Assembly (NCBI RefSeq): GCF_017591425.1
Contig: NW_024466607.1
Location: forward strand, 12,966,501-13,030,500
From: Ochotona curzoniae
Lineage: Eukaryota > Chordata > Mammalia > Lagomorpha > Ochotonidae
DNA: 64,000 nt
Direction of reading: 5' to 3'
Part shown: piece by piece, positions 49,001 to 58,655 of the stretch
Layout: every line of letters starts with the position of its first letter
Numbering within the stretch: position 1 is the first letter of the stretch
Program-made: the position numbers and the translations under genes
The notes under the pieces: generated by a model
The model's input: only the letters and a program-made list of their open reading frames with translations
Databases searched by the model: none
Told to the model about the DNA's origin: nothing

Positions 49001-52000
49001 TGGTCCCTTCAGGTTCAGTTTCAACTTTACATCTAAACTTGTCACTTCGCTTCTTTGTATTTTCCTCTTTGCTGGCTGATTCTTCAGCTAATACATGACA
49101 CAAACTGACATTTAAACCATGTCACTCAGGCACAGGTATTAACTAAATCATGGTGACTGACACATGCACATATAGGAACAGGAGAAACGTCAGACTGTCT
49201 GAAAAACACATTCACTGAACACACACACACACACACACTTAAATCTACATGTGATAAAGCTGAGGGAAACTTCAGAAAGAGGTGAAATGAGTACAGTTTC
49301 AAAGCTACCTTATATTTTAGTCCTATGTACAGGAGGATACAAAATTAAATCTGGGTGTGAAGTACAGGTACATTTTCAGTTTGTTCTTTTCTCTCATAAA
49401 ATTTCCTAATTCAAAAATTGAGTTATTTAACACAAAAAACAAAAGCAGCAAAATATGTGAACAATCTTTCAAAAATATTTTTATGAAAAATTTATTTATG
49501 GCTAGGTAGAAAGCTAGGAACAATTTTTTTTTTTTTCTTACATCGGCTGGTTAAATAACTAGGCTTAGCATAAATCAAACATTCTTAGTACACCACAACC
49601 CTCTGTCTCAGGTAGAAATGAGTTTTACAATTCACTGCTTCCAGTTCTTACCTGAATATCAGTTAAGTGCAACATTGTCTTCTTATAAGAAAGGACATCG
49701 AAATCTGTTGCTTTCCAGATTACATGATTGAAAAATTCACCAACTTTTATCTTTTTGGTAATGACAATGAGATAATTACCTGTAAAAAGCAAAACCAAAC
49801 ACATGTAAAGATGAAAAAGAGCCACTCCAAAGCTGAAAGCAACAGCCCTGGGACTGGCAGGGTGCGTGGCGTACTAACCCTCTGCCTGTGGCGCTGACAT
49901 CCCACATGGACTCGGATTCTATTCTACTGTCTGTCTCTTACGAGTAAAATAAATGAATCTTAAAAAAAAAAGGAGCAGTCCTCACTGTGTAAACTTTAGA
50001 GGCTGACAAACATGCTACTCAGACAAAAAGCCTGTTTTTCTTTTTAATTCAATCTTACCATTTACGAACCAAAAGACCAAAACATTATTTAGAAAAATTC
50101 CCACTGAAACGTTAAGCTTCTGTTCAAAGAGATAAAAACAAAAGTTATTAATCAGAGCGGGCATCTCAGCAGATGGACATTAGACAGGCAGGACTGTGCT
50201 AAGTCACAAGACGTGACCACTGCAGGACCGTGGCCTGCCTGCGTCCCTCCTCTGTCCTTCACAGCACTCGCAACGGCAGGGAACGCACTGCGGCAGCGTA
50301 ACTTACCAGGGCCTGCAATACCACAAACCAAGGCGTCATCGCAGCCCACGCACGGTACATCAGCCCTGGGCCACCTCCTCCCACAATGAATCAGAGAAAG
50401 CTCCCCCTGCCTCCTGTATCAAATTTTAAGCTCTGTTCAACGCTCAACCCACAATGTCTGCCTGCATACGTCTTCTCCTCAAACTGTCACACCACAGTGA
50501 AGCGACAGACTACTCACATACCTATCTCCCCAGACTGAACTGAAAGACAGACAGGTTTCTAAAGCAGCGTAAACTACAATGTCAAAGCAGCAGGAACTTC
50601 TTAAAAGTTCAATGAAATGAACTTCACATTAATCCTTAGTAACTCAGAAACAAGTTACATTCATTAGCTACATTCATAGCATCGTGTCCTGTCAGTACAG
50701 GGTCCAACAACACTTCAGCCCCAGTAAAGCATTCTAATTATTTAAATATTTGTGGAATTTATGAAAACCCCCTACCTGAGTAGAGGTTTCAAAACAAAAC
50801 CAAATGCATAACCTTTTTTCTTTTAAAACAGAACCATGGCGGGGAGGGGGCCCTGCCTTGCAGCACTGGCATCCCGTAGGAGCACCAGTTCGTGTTCTGG
50901 CTGCTCCACCTCCGATCCAGCTCCCTGCTGAGTCTGGGAAAGCAGAGGAGGATGACTCCAGTCCTTGGGACACCACTCCCATGTGGGAGATGCTGAAGAA
51001 ATTTCTGGCTCCTGATTGCTCAGCTCTGGTAGTTGCAGCCATTTGGGGAGTGAACCAGCACATGGAAGATCCTCTCTATCTCTGCTTCTTTATGTAAATC
51101 TGCCCACCAAATGCAAAAATAAACCCTTAAAAAAAATATATATATATATATAAATGTAGACTAATAAAATCCAACCACCAGGGAAATATTTTGGAAATCA
51201 ATGACTAATACTTAGCCTAGACCGACATGGATTACACCTTCATCTTAGATTGATATTGGCAATCTGATCACCATTCTTTGCCAGTTTAGCTCATTTTCTC
51301 TTACCTGCCACCAAATGAATTGTGCCCAGTACGCCAAATATTGGTCTTGTGACAGCTGAAGGAGGAACATCTTTCTTGGCTTTGAAATTTAAAAAAACAG
51401 AAGAAAAAAAAAAGAAATGGAAAAAAGAAACAGCTCATTACCGAAATGGAAATTCAGTTATTCAGTGTGAACTCAACAGTCACTTCGGCATAATCAACGT
51501 GATCTTTTATAGCAGAACAACGTCCCTTGATGAACATTAGACTTCTACTCTGGGCTCACAAAATGCAGACGTCCTCATGACATGCCAAACAAAGGTCCCT
51601 CTGTTTATCTAGAATATAGTCAACGTAACTAAGTTCAGCTTGCTCACCAGCTAACTGTGGGTTAGTTGTCATTTCAATTTTCAACCAAATTTATGCAAAC
51701 TTTTGTCAGAAACTACTCAGAGAGTAAAGAGGAGTGGGGGTCCGAGACAAGATTTTCACCTCAACATGCAGCTAACAGAACGCAGTGCCAAGACTCGCCT
51801 GTGCACTTAAGCATCCGAGCAATGGAGACTGAGGAAGGCAGGCCGGGAAGAGAAAGGCAAAGCTTCCTCCCGAGCCTCATGGAAATCGGTCCAGGTACAC
51901 AGGGAGGGGTTCACCACTCACCCCGCTTTTAGCAGTGATGGCCTCATGCACAAAACAGAGCCTCAGATCACAGCACCCTTTGCAATTACAAAACTTGAAA

Positions 52001-54013
52001 ATAATGTGTTTCATAAAACAAACTTTGCAGCGATCTAATGTAGAAAAGAAGGCCCAGAGGGGAACTAGAAAGAGGCCTATCATCAAACCACCTAATTTTT
52101 GCCAAGTCCCAATTTACCTCTGGTTTTCATAGTCCCAGCACACATTAGAACAAAGGCTCTGAGAAAGAATAAAGAAAGCTGTTCTCCTGTTTGAGCTACA
52201 AAATCCCAAATTTGCACGGCTGTAAAACTTTTCCTTCAACTAGAGCTTATTCTTCCCCTGAAACCTACTTTAGAAACACTGCTACAAATCCAAACCCTGG
52301 TTCTTAAAGGTGGTCTTAACAGTTAACGCTTGGAGAAAATCAAATAAAAAATCAGCTCTAAAACAAACAAACAAAAACAGTTAATGCCGTTATTCCGACT
52401 AAAACGATTATGAATACAGTTTAAAAGTTACTTCCATTTCTCTTAATTAGTGCTATCTCACAACTAAATAACATGAAAATTAGGAATGTCAATAAAGTGA
52501 AAAGCTCAGAAAAAAATCTTAATATGTTAAGATTATTGGATAAGCCTTAAGGTAGCATTAATAGAGGTAATAATTTTATTAACCACAGTATAATTGCAAT
52601 AAAACTGTGGTCATTGCTAGAATGCACACTACTTCTACATGAAACAAAGAAAAACAAAAAACTTTTTCTGCAATCCTCATGATAAAAAGAAAATGGCTGA
52701 GAAACTTCTAGCACTGCAGGTCCTTATCATCATGGACTTTGGGTCCAAGTACTTCACCACGTGGCTACCTTTGACCTCTGGGTTTCACTATCACATTCCA
52801 GCTATTCACCACCTCTAGCATTCAGTCTAATTCAACAGGTCTGCAATCTCTACGGATCAATGTCACTGAAAAGTCAAACCTAACAGACATATGTCCACAT
52901 TAAAGTTCTTACAGGACATTAGAACAACGTGACAGAAAGACGGAACGTGATCAAACTACAGGAAAAATGTGCTATCATTTGTTAGACTCAACTATTTGGA
53001 GCAGCCACTAGCGAACAGTGTCAACTGGCAAACTAAAACAGGGCTCAACCTCCATCCGATCCAAGGAAAACCACAGCTGGTCCCTGCCAGGGTGATCAGC
53101 CAAGGACATGAAAGGTTTCTGTCCACACTGCCTTTACTTGCACTTCACTAACTCAATGGAAATATGTTCCTATTTTTCTTTACCTATTCCTAAGATATTT
53201 AGTGAATATCTCCTTTGGTTATTGAAACATTACACTTTAAGAAAAACAAAGATGGATACTTGGAAGCGAACTGGCATGTCTACATGATATATGGAATTCT
53301 TAAAGTGCTATCATGTGGCACCTTAATTTGTCACCAAGTAATTTCACACTGATCTATTTGGAAATCAAGAATGTTTCACATGAGTCCAAAACAAAAAAAC
53401 AAAAACCTTTTTTTTTTTCACATTCCTAGAAAAGCAAAGCCAAAATATAACTACATAGGTACTAAAAGTTAAATACCTTTGTTGCTAAATATATTTTTTT
53501 CTTTTAACTATGACATTATCCTCAGACCAAACACTTTCCAAATAAAAACTATTAAAGTTCCAAACAGTGAAAAGTCAAAACTTTCACAAATACCTTAAAT
53601 CTCAGGGCTAGAAAGGAGCTTAGGTCCCTAAACCAACTTTGTCAGGACATGGGTAAGGGAGCAAAAAAAGAAATAATGACATTGCTGAATCTTTATAGAC
53701 AATAAACTGCTACTTAAAACTTTCAAGATCACTGTACCTCTTCATAGAGAAGAGACAGCATAAAACTCATCCATAAAAACTATACAACATAGCAGAAACT
53801 GCAAAAATTTACTAGTAAGGCACTCCCAGAGCCACATACTGTCAATTTTTAGTCACTGCAATTTATGTATAAAGTCTTTCTCAGAGAGACACTTGTAAAC
53901 TGGACTAGGAAATACCTGCGAGGGTGACTTCTGTGGACACGCGGTCAATGGTCAGCACGTCGTCCGCTCCGTCATCGCAAGCTTCCACATAAAACTTTTC
54001 AGGTGTGATATGC
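22751..54013 (-). CDS. SACM1L: SACM1L, SAC1 phosphoinositide phosphatase (exons 2-20)
   Basis: SAC1 dephosphorylates PI4P (and PI3P in vitro) at the ER and Golgi and keeps ER PI4P low for lipid exchange at contact sites. Nineteen minus-strand exons total 1732 bp and join without a frame break from His12 to the stop. With the missing exon 1 (11 residues in human, MATAAYEQLKL) the protein is 587 residues, the human length. The SAC domain spans about residues 60-520 and has the catalytic motif CMDCLDRT (Cys389). Two TM helices lie at about 521-542 and 548-568. The tail ends KEKID, the KXKXX Golgi-to-ER retrieval signal. Junctions are GT-AG except two GC donors. The first exon and promoter must lie beyond 64000; I found neither in 54.0-64.0 kb. 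The gene converges on SLC6A20. Confidence 0.97.
23122..23431 (-). mobile_element. CSINE in SACM1L last intron
   Basis: Full copy; GCAATCAGCATTTTT before and GCAATTCGCATTTTT after form an imperfect target duplication. Confidence 0.94.
24066..24394 (+). mobile_element. CSINE, very young
   Basis: Near-consensus copy flanked by exact 14-bp duplications AAAAATTGTTGGGG (24052-24065 and 24395-24408). Shares the GGCATAGTATCGGC variant with the 63034 copy. Confidence 0.98.
25831..26115 (+). mobile_element. CSINE, old
   Basis: GGCTGGGTACTGACACAG head; tail CAAATAAATAAATGAATAAATC. Confidence 0.85.
26382..26439 (-). CDS. SACM1L: SACM1L exon 19, first TM helix
   Basis: This exon encodes [19 protein letters not shown] (residues 524-542) plus one base of Gly543. 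It is the core of TM1 and is identical to human. Splice sites are ttttccag and gtaagt. Confidence 0.97.
27044..27136 (-). CDS. SACM1L: SACM1L exon 18
   Basis: Thirty-one codons run from [20 protein letters not shown] to [11 protein letters not shown] (residues 493-523), ending at the start of the first membrane helix. Splice sites are gttctag and gtaaga. Confidence 0.97.
27246..27339 (-). CDS. SACM1L: SACM1L exon 17
   Basis: This exon encodes residues 461-492 ([31 protein letters not shown]). Human has His for Gln466 and Met for Leu478. The intron to the next exon is 109 bp. Confidence 0.97.
27448..27614 (+). mobile_element. CSINE, 3' part missing
   Basis: Recognisable from TCTCACTGCGGCGTAGTG to GTAGACCCAGAAGC, then lost. 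Confidence 0.75.
28096..28168 (-). CDS. SACM1L: SACM1L exon 16 (GC donor)
   Basis: This exon encodes residues 437-460 ([24 protein letters not shown]) plus AG of Arg461. It is followed by gcaagc, the second GC donor in this gene. No GT that preserves the next exon's phase is nearby. Confidence 0.95.
28271..28340 (-). CDS. SACM1L: SACM1L exon 15
   Basis: This exon encodes [23 protein letters not shown] (residues 414-436), with His to Asn and Asp to Gln changes from human. The acceptor tctag was chosen because it keeps Arg-Leu-Gly; a second in-frame-looking tag six bases on would delete two residues. The intron after it is only 102 bp. Confidence 0.94.
29668..29993 (+). mobile_element. CSINE
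   Basis: Full copy; ATGACACAG occurs just before and just after it. Confidence 0.95.
30215..30353 (-). CDS. SACM1L: SACM1L exon 14, catalytic exon
   Basis: This exon encodes residues 367-413. It includes [12 protein letters not shown], the CX5RT P-loop of the SAC phosphatases, with Cys389 and Arg395 present. The human AN before QEGVF is SS here. Splice sites are gttttag and gtgtga. Confidence 0.97.
31421..31672 (+). mobile_element. CSINE, old
   Basis: CCATGGCCTGGTGGGTAAGG head and CTTTCAAATAAATAAATT tail. Confidence 0.8.
31930..32205 (-). mobile_element. CSINE, old
   Basis: Reverse copy with 'agcagggagctggaacaaag'; about 250 bp from the opposed 31421 copy. Confidence 0.8.
33100..33198 (-). 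CDS. SACM1L: SACM1L exon 13
   Basis: This exon encodes residues 335-366 ([20 protein letters not shown] then [12 protein letters not shown]) with split codons on both sides. Ile replaces the human Met in AEMQDEL. The acceptor is ttgatag and the donor gtaagc. Confidence 0.97.
33379..33397 (+). repeat. (CA)n short run
   Basis: About nine CA units in SACM1L intron 12. Confidence 0.9.
35508..35587 (-). CDS. SACM1L: SACM1L exon 12
   Basis: This exon encodes residues 308-333 ([26 protein letters not shown]) plus two bases of Arg334. Splice sites are tctgcag and gtacct. The upstream intron is SINE-free to 33.2 kb on its other side; 33199-35507 holds only simple repeats and unique DNA that I can see. 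Confidence 0.97.
36335..36403 (-). CDS. SACM1L: SACM1L exon 11
   Basis: Twenty-three codons, [20 protein letters not shown] then INL (residues 285-307), lie between cctctag and gtatgt. Confidence 0.97.
36811..37108 (+). mobile_element. CSINE, old
   Basis: GGGCTGGCATCATGCC head and AATAAACAAATAAATAG tail. Confidence 0.85.
37373..37459 (-). CDS. SACM1L: SACM1L exon 10
   Basis: Twenty-nine codons encode [20 protein letters not shown] and PQINKVANH (residues 256-284). Differences from human include Ser for Thr256, Ile for Leu in KPLPQ, and Asn for Ser in QISK. The donor is gtgggt. Confidence 0.96.
38153..38238 (-). CDS. SACM1L: SACM1L exon 9 (GC donor)
   Basis: This exon encodes residues 227-255 ([20 protein letters not shown] through SRASFVQ). 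It ends CAG followed by gcaagt, a GC splice donor with otherwise strong consensus. Using the nearby gt four bases on would break the frame of exon 10. Confidence 0.95.
38558..38865 (+). mobile_element. CSINE, old
   Basis: GGGGTTGGCATTGTGGCAC head; tail CTGCCTTTCAGAGAATTAAG. Confidence 0.85.
38879..39208 (+). mobile_element. CSINE, young
   Basis: Near-consensus; flanked by GTAAATACTTA and ATAAATACTTTA, a probable target duplication. Confidence 0.96.
39479..39769 (-). mobile_element. CSINE, old
   Basis: Reverse copy starting ACTCATTTATTTGAAAC and ending CACTATGGCACAACG. Confidence 0.75.
40238..40339 (-). CDS. SACM1L: SACM1L exon 8
   Basis: This exon encodes residues 193-226, [20 protein letters not shown] and [13 protein letters not shown], within the SAC domain. 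The acceptor is gttgag and the donor gtgaga. Confidence 0.97.
42870..43940 (+). mobile_element. L2 LINE 3' fragment
   Basis: The order of recognisable L2 words is kept: the 'ctcaactttaacatgtccagac' type motif, the 'gcactgcaaccatcctggtca' type region, the 'aagtgaaagctacagtcctc' region, and 'ctgggcccttgtacttgctg'. It is old and diverged, in an intron of SACM1L. Confidence 0.65.
43941..44104 (+). mobile_element. CSINE, 5' truncated
   Basis: Joins the L2 fragment directly; starts CTTCCATGGAGACC, ends CCAATAAAAGAAATC. Confidence 0.85.
44179..44511 (+). mobile_element. CSINE, young
   Basis: Near-consensus with exact 13-bp target duplications AAAGCTTCAAATT at 44166-44178 and 44512-44524. Confidence 0.98.
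45438..45471 (-). CDS. SACM1L: SACM1L exon 7 (34-bp micro-exon)
   Basis: This very short exon encodes [11 protein letters not shown] plus the first base of Phe193. The acceptor is ctttcag and the donor gtatcc, a non-optimal site. Frame requires it, so it is constitutive. The next intron (40340-45437) is the largest wholly inside the window and contains an L2 fragment and two SINEs. Confidence 0.95.
45943..45998 (+). repeat. (CA)n microsatellite
   Basis: About 28 CA units with a single G interruption near the start, in SACM1L intron 6/7 territory. Confidence 0.97.
46114..46141 (+). repeat. A28 homopolymer
   Basis: An uninterrupted run of about 28 A's without a recognisable retroelement body in front. 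Confidence 0.95.
46262..46321 (-). CDS. SACM1L: SACM1L exon 6
   Basis: Twenty codons ([20 protein letters not shown], residues 162-181) lie between ctctcag and gtaatg. The exon is identical to the human protein over its length. Confidence 0.97.
46590..47040 (+). mobile_element. Probable L2 fragment
   Basis: The part around 46650-46680 (AACCTGGGATTCCTCTCAGG) resembles the L2 'aacctgggagtcatccttga' block. The remainder is CT-rich and diverged. Confidence 0.4.
47255..47490 (+). mobile_element. CSINE, old, head missing
   Basis: 'cacatgggagatgtgggctg' and the 3' CTCTTTCTCTCAAAGG region are recognisable. Confidence 0.65.
47790..47905 (+). mobile_element. CSINE 5' half
   Basis: GAGCTGGTGTTGCGGCATAG to CCAATCCAGCTC, joined head-on to a reverse half. 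Confidence 0.75.
47906..48100 (-). mobile_element. CSINE 5' half, reverse
   Basis: Starts GGGAAAGCCAAGTAAGAG, ends GCTACCCCACAACAGCC; with 47790-47905 it forms an inverted pair. Confidence 0.75.
48168..48317 (-). CDS. SACM1L: SACM1L exon 5
   Basis: Fifty codons run from [20 protein letters not shown] to [12 protein letters not shown] (residues 112-161). Splice sites are gtttacag and gtaagc. Confidence 0.97.
49219..49238 (+). repeat. (CA)n short run
   Basis: Ten CA units in SACM1L intron 4. Confidence 0.9.
49652..49779 (-). CDS. SACM1L: SACM1L exon 4
   Basis: This exon encodes residues 69-111, beginning (G)[16 protein letters not shown] and ending MLHLTDIQ, in the N-terminal part of the SAC domain. 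Splice sites are tttttacag and gtaaga. Confidence 0.97.
49848..49973 (+). mobile_element. CSINE, internally deleted
   Basis: Head GGGACTGGCAGGGTGCGTGG jumps to the tail TAAAATAAATGAATC. Confidence 0.8.
50838..51136 (+). mobile_element. CSINE, old
   Basis: GCCTTGCAGCACTGGCATCC region to AAAAATAAACCC; followed by a short TA run (51139-51152). Confidence 0.85.
51305..51379 (-). CDS. SACM1L: SACM1L exon 3
   Basis: This 75-bp exon encodes residues 44-68 ([19 protein letters not shown] through HLVA) and the first base of Gly69. Residue 44 is Ala where human has Val. Its acceptor is ttcaaag, a weak polypyrimidine context, and the donor is gtaaga. Confidence 0.95.
53916..54013 (-). CDS. SACM1L: SACM1L exon 2
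   Basis: The exon runs from ctctcag/G CAT ATC to GCA G/gtattt and encodes [14 protein letters not shown]...TEVTLA (residues 12-43). The leading G completes Leu11 of exon 1. The following intron (51380-53915) holds no SINE or exon I can recognise. Confidence 0.96.
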
Positions 54014-54242
54014 CTGAGAGGAAATCGAAAAGCACACATCGCTAAATCACAAGTGAAGACTTCTAAAAATCTGTTTATTAAAATAAGTCACAGTAGTGTT
54101 TACATTTGACATAATGGGATATAGAGTGGTGTTTGTCCAGCATTTAACAGGTCACACAGAATGCCCACATTCCACACCAGAACTCACAAGCACAGCAACC
54201 TCAACAGCTCCAGCTATTTAACAGAAGCTGAAAATGGTGTCA

Positions 54243-54505
54243 AATCCATGTATTTAATTTCATTTAGACAGAGAAGTGAGAAGCATCTTCCATCTGTTGG
54301 TTCAATTCCCAAATGCCCACAACAGCTGGGCAGGGCCAAGCTGAAGCCAGGGGCCTCACCGAGCCAACTTCCACTTCTCGGACACGTCAGTAGGCAGCTG
54401 CTTCAGAAGCAGAGCAGCTAGGATTGGAAGCAGCTCTGTGACGTGGGATGCTGGTGTCAGAAGCAGTGGCCTGACCAGCCCAGGATGCACATATATTACC
54501 CATTA
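54243..54505 (-). mobile_element. CSINE, old
   Basis: Reverse copy starting ATGTATTTAATTTCATTTAG, lying 230 bp upstream of SACM1L exon 2. Confidence 0.7.
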
Positions 54506-54784
54506 GGCTAAAAGTTCACTCCAAAGTACATTTTCAATAAAGCATTTCCAGGGAAGTTTTTAAAATAAATTACTTTAACATTCAGGTGTTTTTAACGTCA
54601 GAAAGCCACATACATAAGTTCCTGAAACACTCTGCTACTGTACAAAGCCAAGGAAGTAAAAGTAGGGTTGGGAAGATGACTCAAAACTTATACAGCTTTG
54701 CAATCAGAGTACAAATATAAATAACAATTGGTTCTTCAAAATGTATGTTGGGTATGTCTAACAGAAATGGTGAAAATGAGCCAG

Positions 54785-55056
54785 TAAGCATTTGTCTGGC
54801 TCCAGCATCCCATATGGGCCCTGATTCAAGTCCTAGCTGCTTCACTCACAATCCAGCTCCCTGGTAACAGGCCGGCGGAAAGAGTGGAGGACAGCCCAAG
54901 CTCTTGCACCCGTGTGGGAGATCCAGAAGCTCCTGACTCCAGGCGTCAGAGCAGCCCAGCTCCATTGTGGCCGTTTGGGCAGTGAGTTAGGCAATAGAGG
55001 ATACTGGTCTCTCCTTGTCTCTCTGTAAACAAGTCTTTTTAACAAGGTAATTAAAA
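54785..55056 (+). mobile_element. CSINE, old
   Basis: CATCCCATATGGGCCCTG to TCTCTCTGTAAACAAG. Confidence 0.8.
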
Positions 55057-55276
55057 CGCAGACTTGGAGGCACTAAAAACAATGCGGAAGGAAGCCACAA
55101 TTGAAAGCCACTGACGGGGGCTGCTGCTCAACAGACACTGGGAGAAGTACAACCCTTTGTTAGTTCACCTGAGGACAGAAACTTTCATCTGCCTCCCTAG
55201 AAGCTCATCTTTACTGTTCACAAACCAGACTTGAACTTGTCTCTGCAGCTGCCAATCTCAGAGTTTCCCCGCTTTC

Positions 55277-55635
55277 CATTATTTATTTTTAAATTTTTGT
55301 TTATGTACTTGAAAGGCAAAAGTAACAAAGAAAAACAGACACATCCACATACAGGCAGAAAAAGACATCAACTAACCAATCTTCAGTGTGCTGGCTCACT
55401 CCCCTGATGGCTGCAACAGCCAGAGATGGGCCAGGCAGAAGCCAAACGTAAGAGATTCCATGCAGTCTCCCATGGGTGGCAGGCACTCAAGGCCTGAGTG
55501 CATCTGCTGCCTCCCACGCACACGAACAGGAAGCTGGATCAGAAGTGGAGTAGCTGACAGTGATCCTGACACTCCAGTACGGATGTGGGCACCCCAAGTG
55601 GCAATCCTAACCTACTGCACTACCATACTGGCTCG
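55277..55635 (-). mobile_element. CSINE, old
   Basis: Starts TTATTTATTTTTAAATTTTTG, includes 'ggaagctggatcagaagtgg'. Confidence 0.75.
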
Positions 55636-55639
55636 TTAA

Positions 55640-55830
55640 TGCTCACTTGACAGAGAGGGGAGAGAGAGAGAGGACACAGAGGTCTTCCAACCATCAGTTC
55701 ATTTCACAAATGTTCCCAACAGTCCTGGTCAGGCCAAACTAGAGCCAGGAGCCCAGAACTCCAAATACAGGTCTCAAACGTAGGTGGCAGGGACCTAAGT
55801 ACTGGAGCCATTACCCATGGCCTTCCAGAC
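55640..55830 (-). mobile_element. CSINE fragment, old
   Basis: GAGAGGGGAGAGAGAGAGAGG and 'gtcaggccaaactagagcca' in reverse-SINE order. Confidence 0.55.
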
Positions 55831-55966
55831 ACTTTACATATGTGCAATTTATTTCAACAAACTCCACAAAGCTATAAAAACAAAGTGAGAAGTCCTGTTG
55901 CAAAACTATCTCTAATTATAAGGTAGTTACCCCTAGTCTTAAGTCCTTTAAAAAAAAAAAAAAAGT

Positions 55967-56283
55967 TGGGCCCAGCACAGCGGCCTAGTGACCAAAGTCC
56001 TTGCCTTGAACTCGCCAGCAACCCATAGGGTGCCAGTTCTAATCCCGGCAGCCCTGCTTCCCATCCAGCTCCCTGTTTGTAACCTGGGAAAACAGTCAAG
56101 GACAGCCCAAAGCTTTGGGACCCTGCACCCGTGTGGGAGACCTGGAGGAAGTTTCCGGCTCCTGGCTTCGGAATGACACAGCTCTGGCCACTGCAGCCAC
56201 TTGGGGAGTGAATCATCGGACGGAAGACATTTCTGTCTCTCCTCCTCTCTATATATCTGACTTTGCAATAAAAATAAAATAGT
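55967..56283 (+). mobile_element. CSINE, young
   Basis: GGGCCCAGCACAGCGGCC head, AATAAAAATAAAATAG tail. Confidence 0.95.
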
Positions 56284-56439
56284 CAACTTTCCATCATACA
56301 GAATGTGTTCATGCAAGTATGAACTATACTCCAAATCAATGCATTTATTGAGAAGTGATCACATTCTAAATATTCTAAATGGATAAAAACTAGGCCTAAC
56401 TGGAAAGCAAAATATGGAATATCAACAAAAACTTGAAGG

Positions 56440-56705
56440 GGCAAGCATTAGAATTATGCCATTGCTTACAATATCCACGCCTCATATCAGAGTGATGGCT
56501 CACGTCCTATTTCACTTGTGACTCGGCTTCCTGCCAATGTACCTAGGCAGCCAGCAAATATGGCTCACCTATGTGAGACTTGGCCAGGTTATCAGACTCC
56601 TGCCATTAGCCTAACCCAGTCCCAGCTGCTGGAGGCATTTCAGAACACCAGTGGATGGAAAACCTATCACTTTGCATTCAGACAGAAATCTTTCAAAAGA
56701 GATTT
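56440..56705 (+). mobile_element. CSINE, very diverged
   Basis: 'cggcttcctgccaatgtacc' and the CATTTCAGAACACCAGTGG region keep SINE order. Confidence 0.5.
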
Positions 56706-56975
56706 GAGTGAAAATCACGAGCAGGTGCTTAGCACTGAAGATACCTGAATCCCACGCAGGACTGAGTCTCTGCGCTGGCTCCTGAAACCAGCTTCCTGTT
56801 AATGCAGATCCTAGAAGGCAGCAGGGGTGGCTCAGGTAAGCAGCTCCCTGCCTCCCATGTGGGAACCCCAGCTCCTGACTCCAGCCCTCTGTCGGGAGCA
56901 CGGGCGGGGAGGGTGAACCAGCGGATGGGAGCTGTTTCTCTACCTCTTAAATCTTCTATTAAGAACTTTAAAAAC
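56706..56975 (+). mobile_element. CSINE, old
   Basis: 'cttcctgttaatgcagatcc' to GAACCAGCGGATGGGAGC and a CTCTACCTCTTAAATC tail. Confidence 0.65.
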
Positions 56976-58182
56976 TAGTAAGTAAAAATACTTGAAAATG
57001 AGACTTCACTATAAAGCTTTTTTTAAAAGCATGGTCTCCAAATTAGGATGGTATCTGGATAAGCTGACCCTGGCACCTTTCATCCTCTGGAGAGCTGCCT
57101 AGGTGCCCACGCAGTGGACGGCTCCCGGGAGCACTGGGACTTTAGCAGGCGGGGGAGGGCCCCTAAAGGGCACGTGAAATGCTTTTACACCTGGCCACTG
57201 CCACCACTGGACATCTTGTCCCACCTCAAGTGTCCTATAAAACTCTGAGTTCTCTTCAAAAGATTCAGATGAGCTAAGAAGTAGTTTCTCCTACATGACT
57301 TTTCAAAGAATAATCAAGAAACAGCCAATTACCAATGCTGCTTTAATGTTAACTAAACCAAGCATGGTTTGCTCCAGTCCCGGAAATGCCAAAGCAAAAT
57401 TCCAGGATCAATGCCAATAAACAAACACATGTGTGTTCTATTTATATGCAGAATCAAAACCTCCTCTTTCCACATTACTGACTGTAAGCCTCAAATCAAA
57501 ACACTTGCTCAACAAATGATGAAGGCCCGGCAATCTGTAGTCAGGAATCTGGAGTTTTCATCCTGACTGTGCTAACGGAACGCTGGCAGTCAGGAGCGCC
57601 CGCCCTGCGCCAGGCACACTCCAGGTACCAACATGACCAAGTGCCTGGGCTACAGAGCTACCTCCCCCGGGGAGAGGTGACCATTACACAAGCAAGTCAT
57701 CCCGTGACTTCAGATGACAGAAATGCTAGGAAGACAACAAAGCTAGAGCAGGGACAACCAGTCCCTTCAGTGAATAAATGAAACCACGGGCGACAGGCAG
57801 CAGTCCTCAGCATGGCTCTGAACAAGGAACACATGTCTGCCTAGCCTGCAGAACGAAATAAGCTTTTATAAAGGGCTAAGCCTAACCATTAATAAAAGTA
57901 ACATCTTTTAACACAATAAAGGGAAGGAAAGCTGTAAATTTTCATATCAGGACTAGAAAGATTTTCAGTTAATGCTGAAAGAGATGACACAGGAGCCTGG
58001 CGCAGTAACCTAGTAACTAAAGTCTTCGCCAGTCATACATGTGGGTCAGATCTGGGGACAGACCAGTCTGGGCCAGCACATAACACCCACTGGCAGATCT
58101 GAGAACTAGGACAGGGGGCAGGAGGAGTCAGGTCAGGCCACAACACCAGCCAGTTCACATTAGGGCTGCGACAGCAATCAGA

Positions 58183-58210
58183 CTGGGCTGGGCTGGGCTG
58201 GGCTGGGCTG
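58183..58210 (+). repeat. (CTGGG)n pentamer run
   Basis: Between five and six exact CTGGG units occur inside the composite element. Confidence 0.9.
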
Positions 58211-58317
58211 AGCTGCAGCCCCACCAACAGGAGCTGGAACAGGGGACAGACTAAACTAGGCCAGGCTGCGCAGTAGGTTTACGGACGCTGAGGTGAGGAC
58301 AATCACACCAGCCTGGG

Positions 58318-58655
58318 CCCAGCAGGAGCTGGTTGTGTGAGTTCCAGGGACAGGGGATCTGACAGAGCTCTGTAGCTTGGCCCAGGTCATGGGGCCCACC
58401 TGTGTGGTGGCAGCTGGGTTCCTGAGCCCCAGGGACAGGGGAACTGGTAGGGTTTGAGCCACCTGGCCCAGATCCTGGGCCTCACCTTCTAGGTGTGTGT
58501 TGATTTCGTGAACCCTGGGGGTGGGGGATATGGCGGGGCTTGGGTCTCCTGACCTGGGGCCCACCTACGAAGTGGGTGTCGGGCTCGTGAGGCCCAGGGA
58601 TGGGCGATCCGGTGATACTTGGGACGCCTGGCCCAGACCCTTGAGCTCGCCTGCA
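58318..58655 (+). repeat. 80-85-bp VNTR, four units
   Basis: The core CCAGGGACAGGGGA or a close variant recurs at about 58344, 58429, 58513 and 58593. Each is followed by a GGCCCAG-type block and CCACCT/TCACCT. Confidence 0.75.
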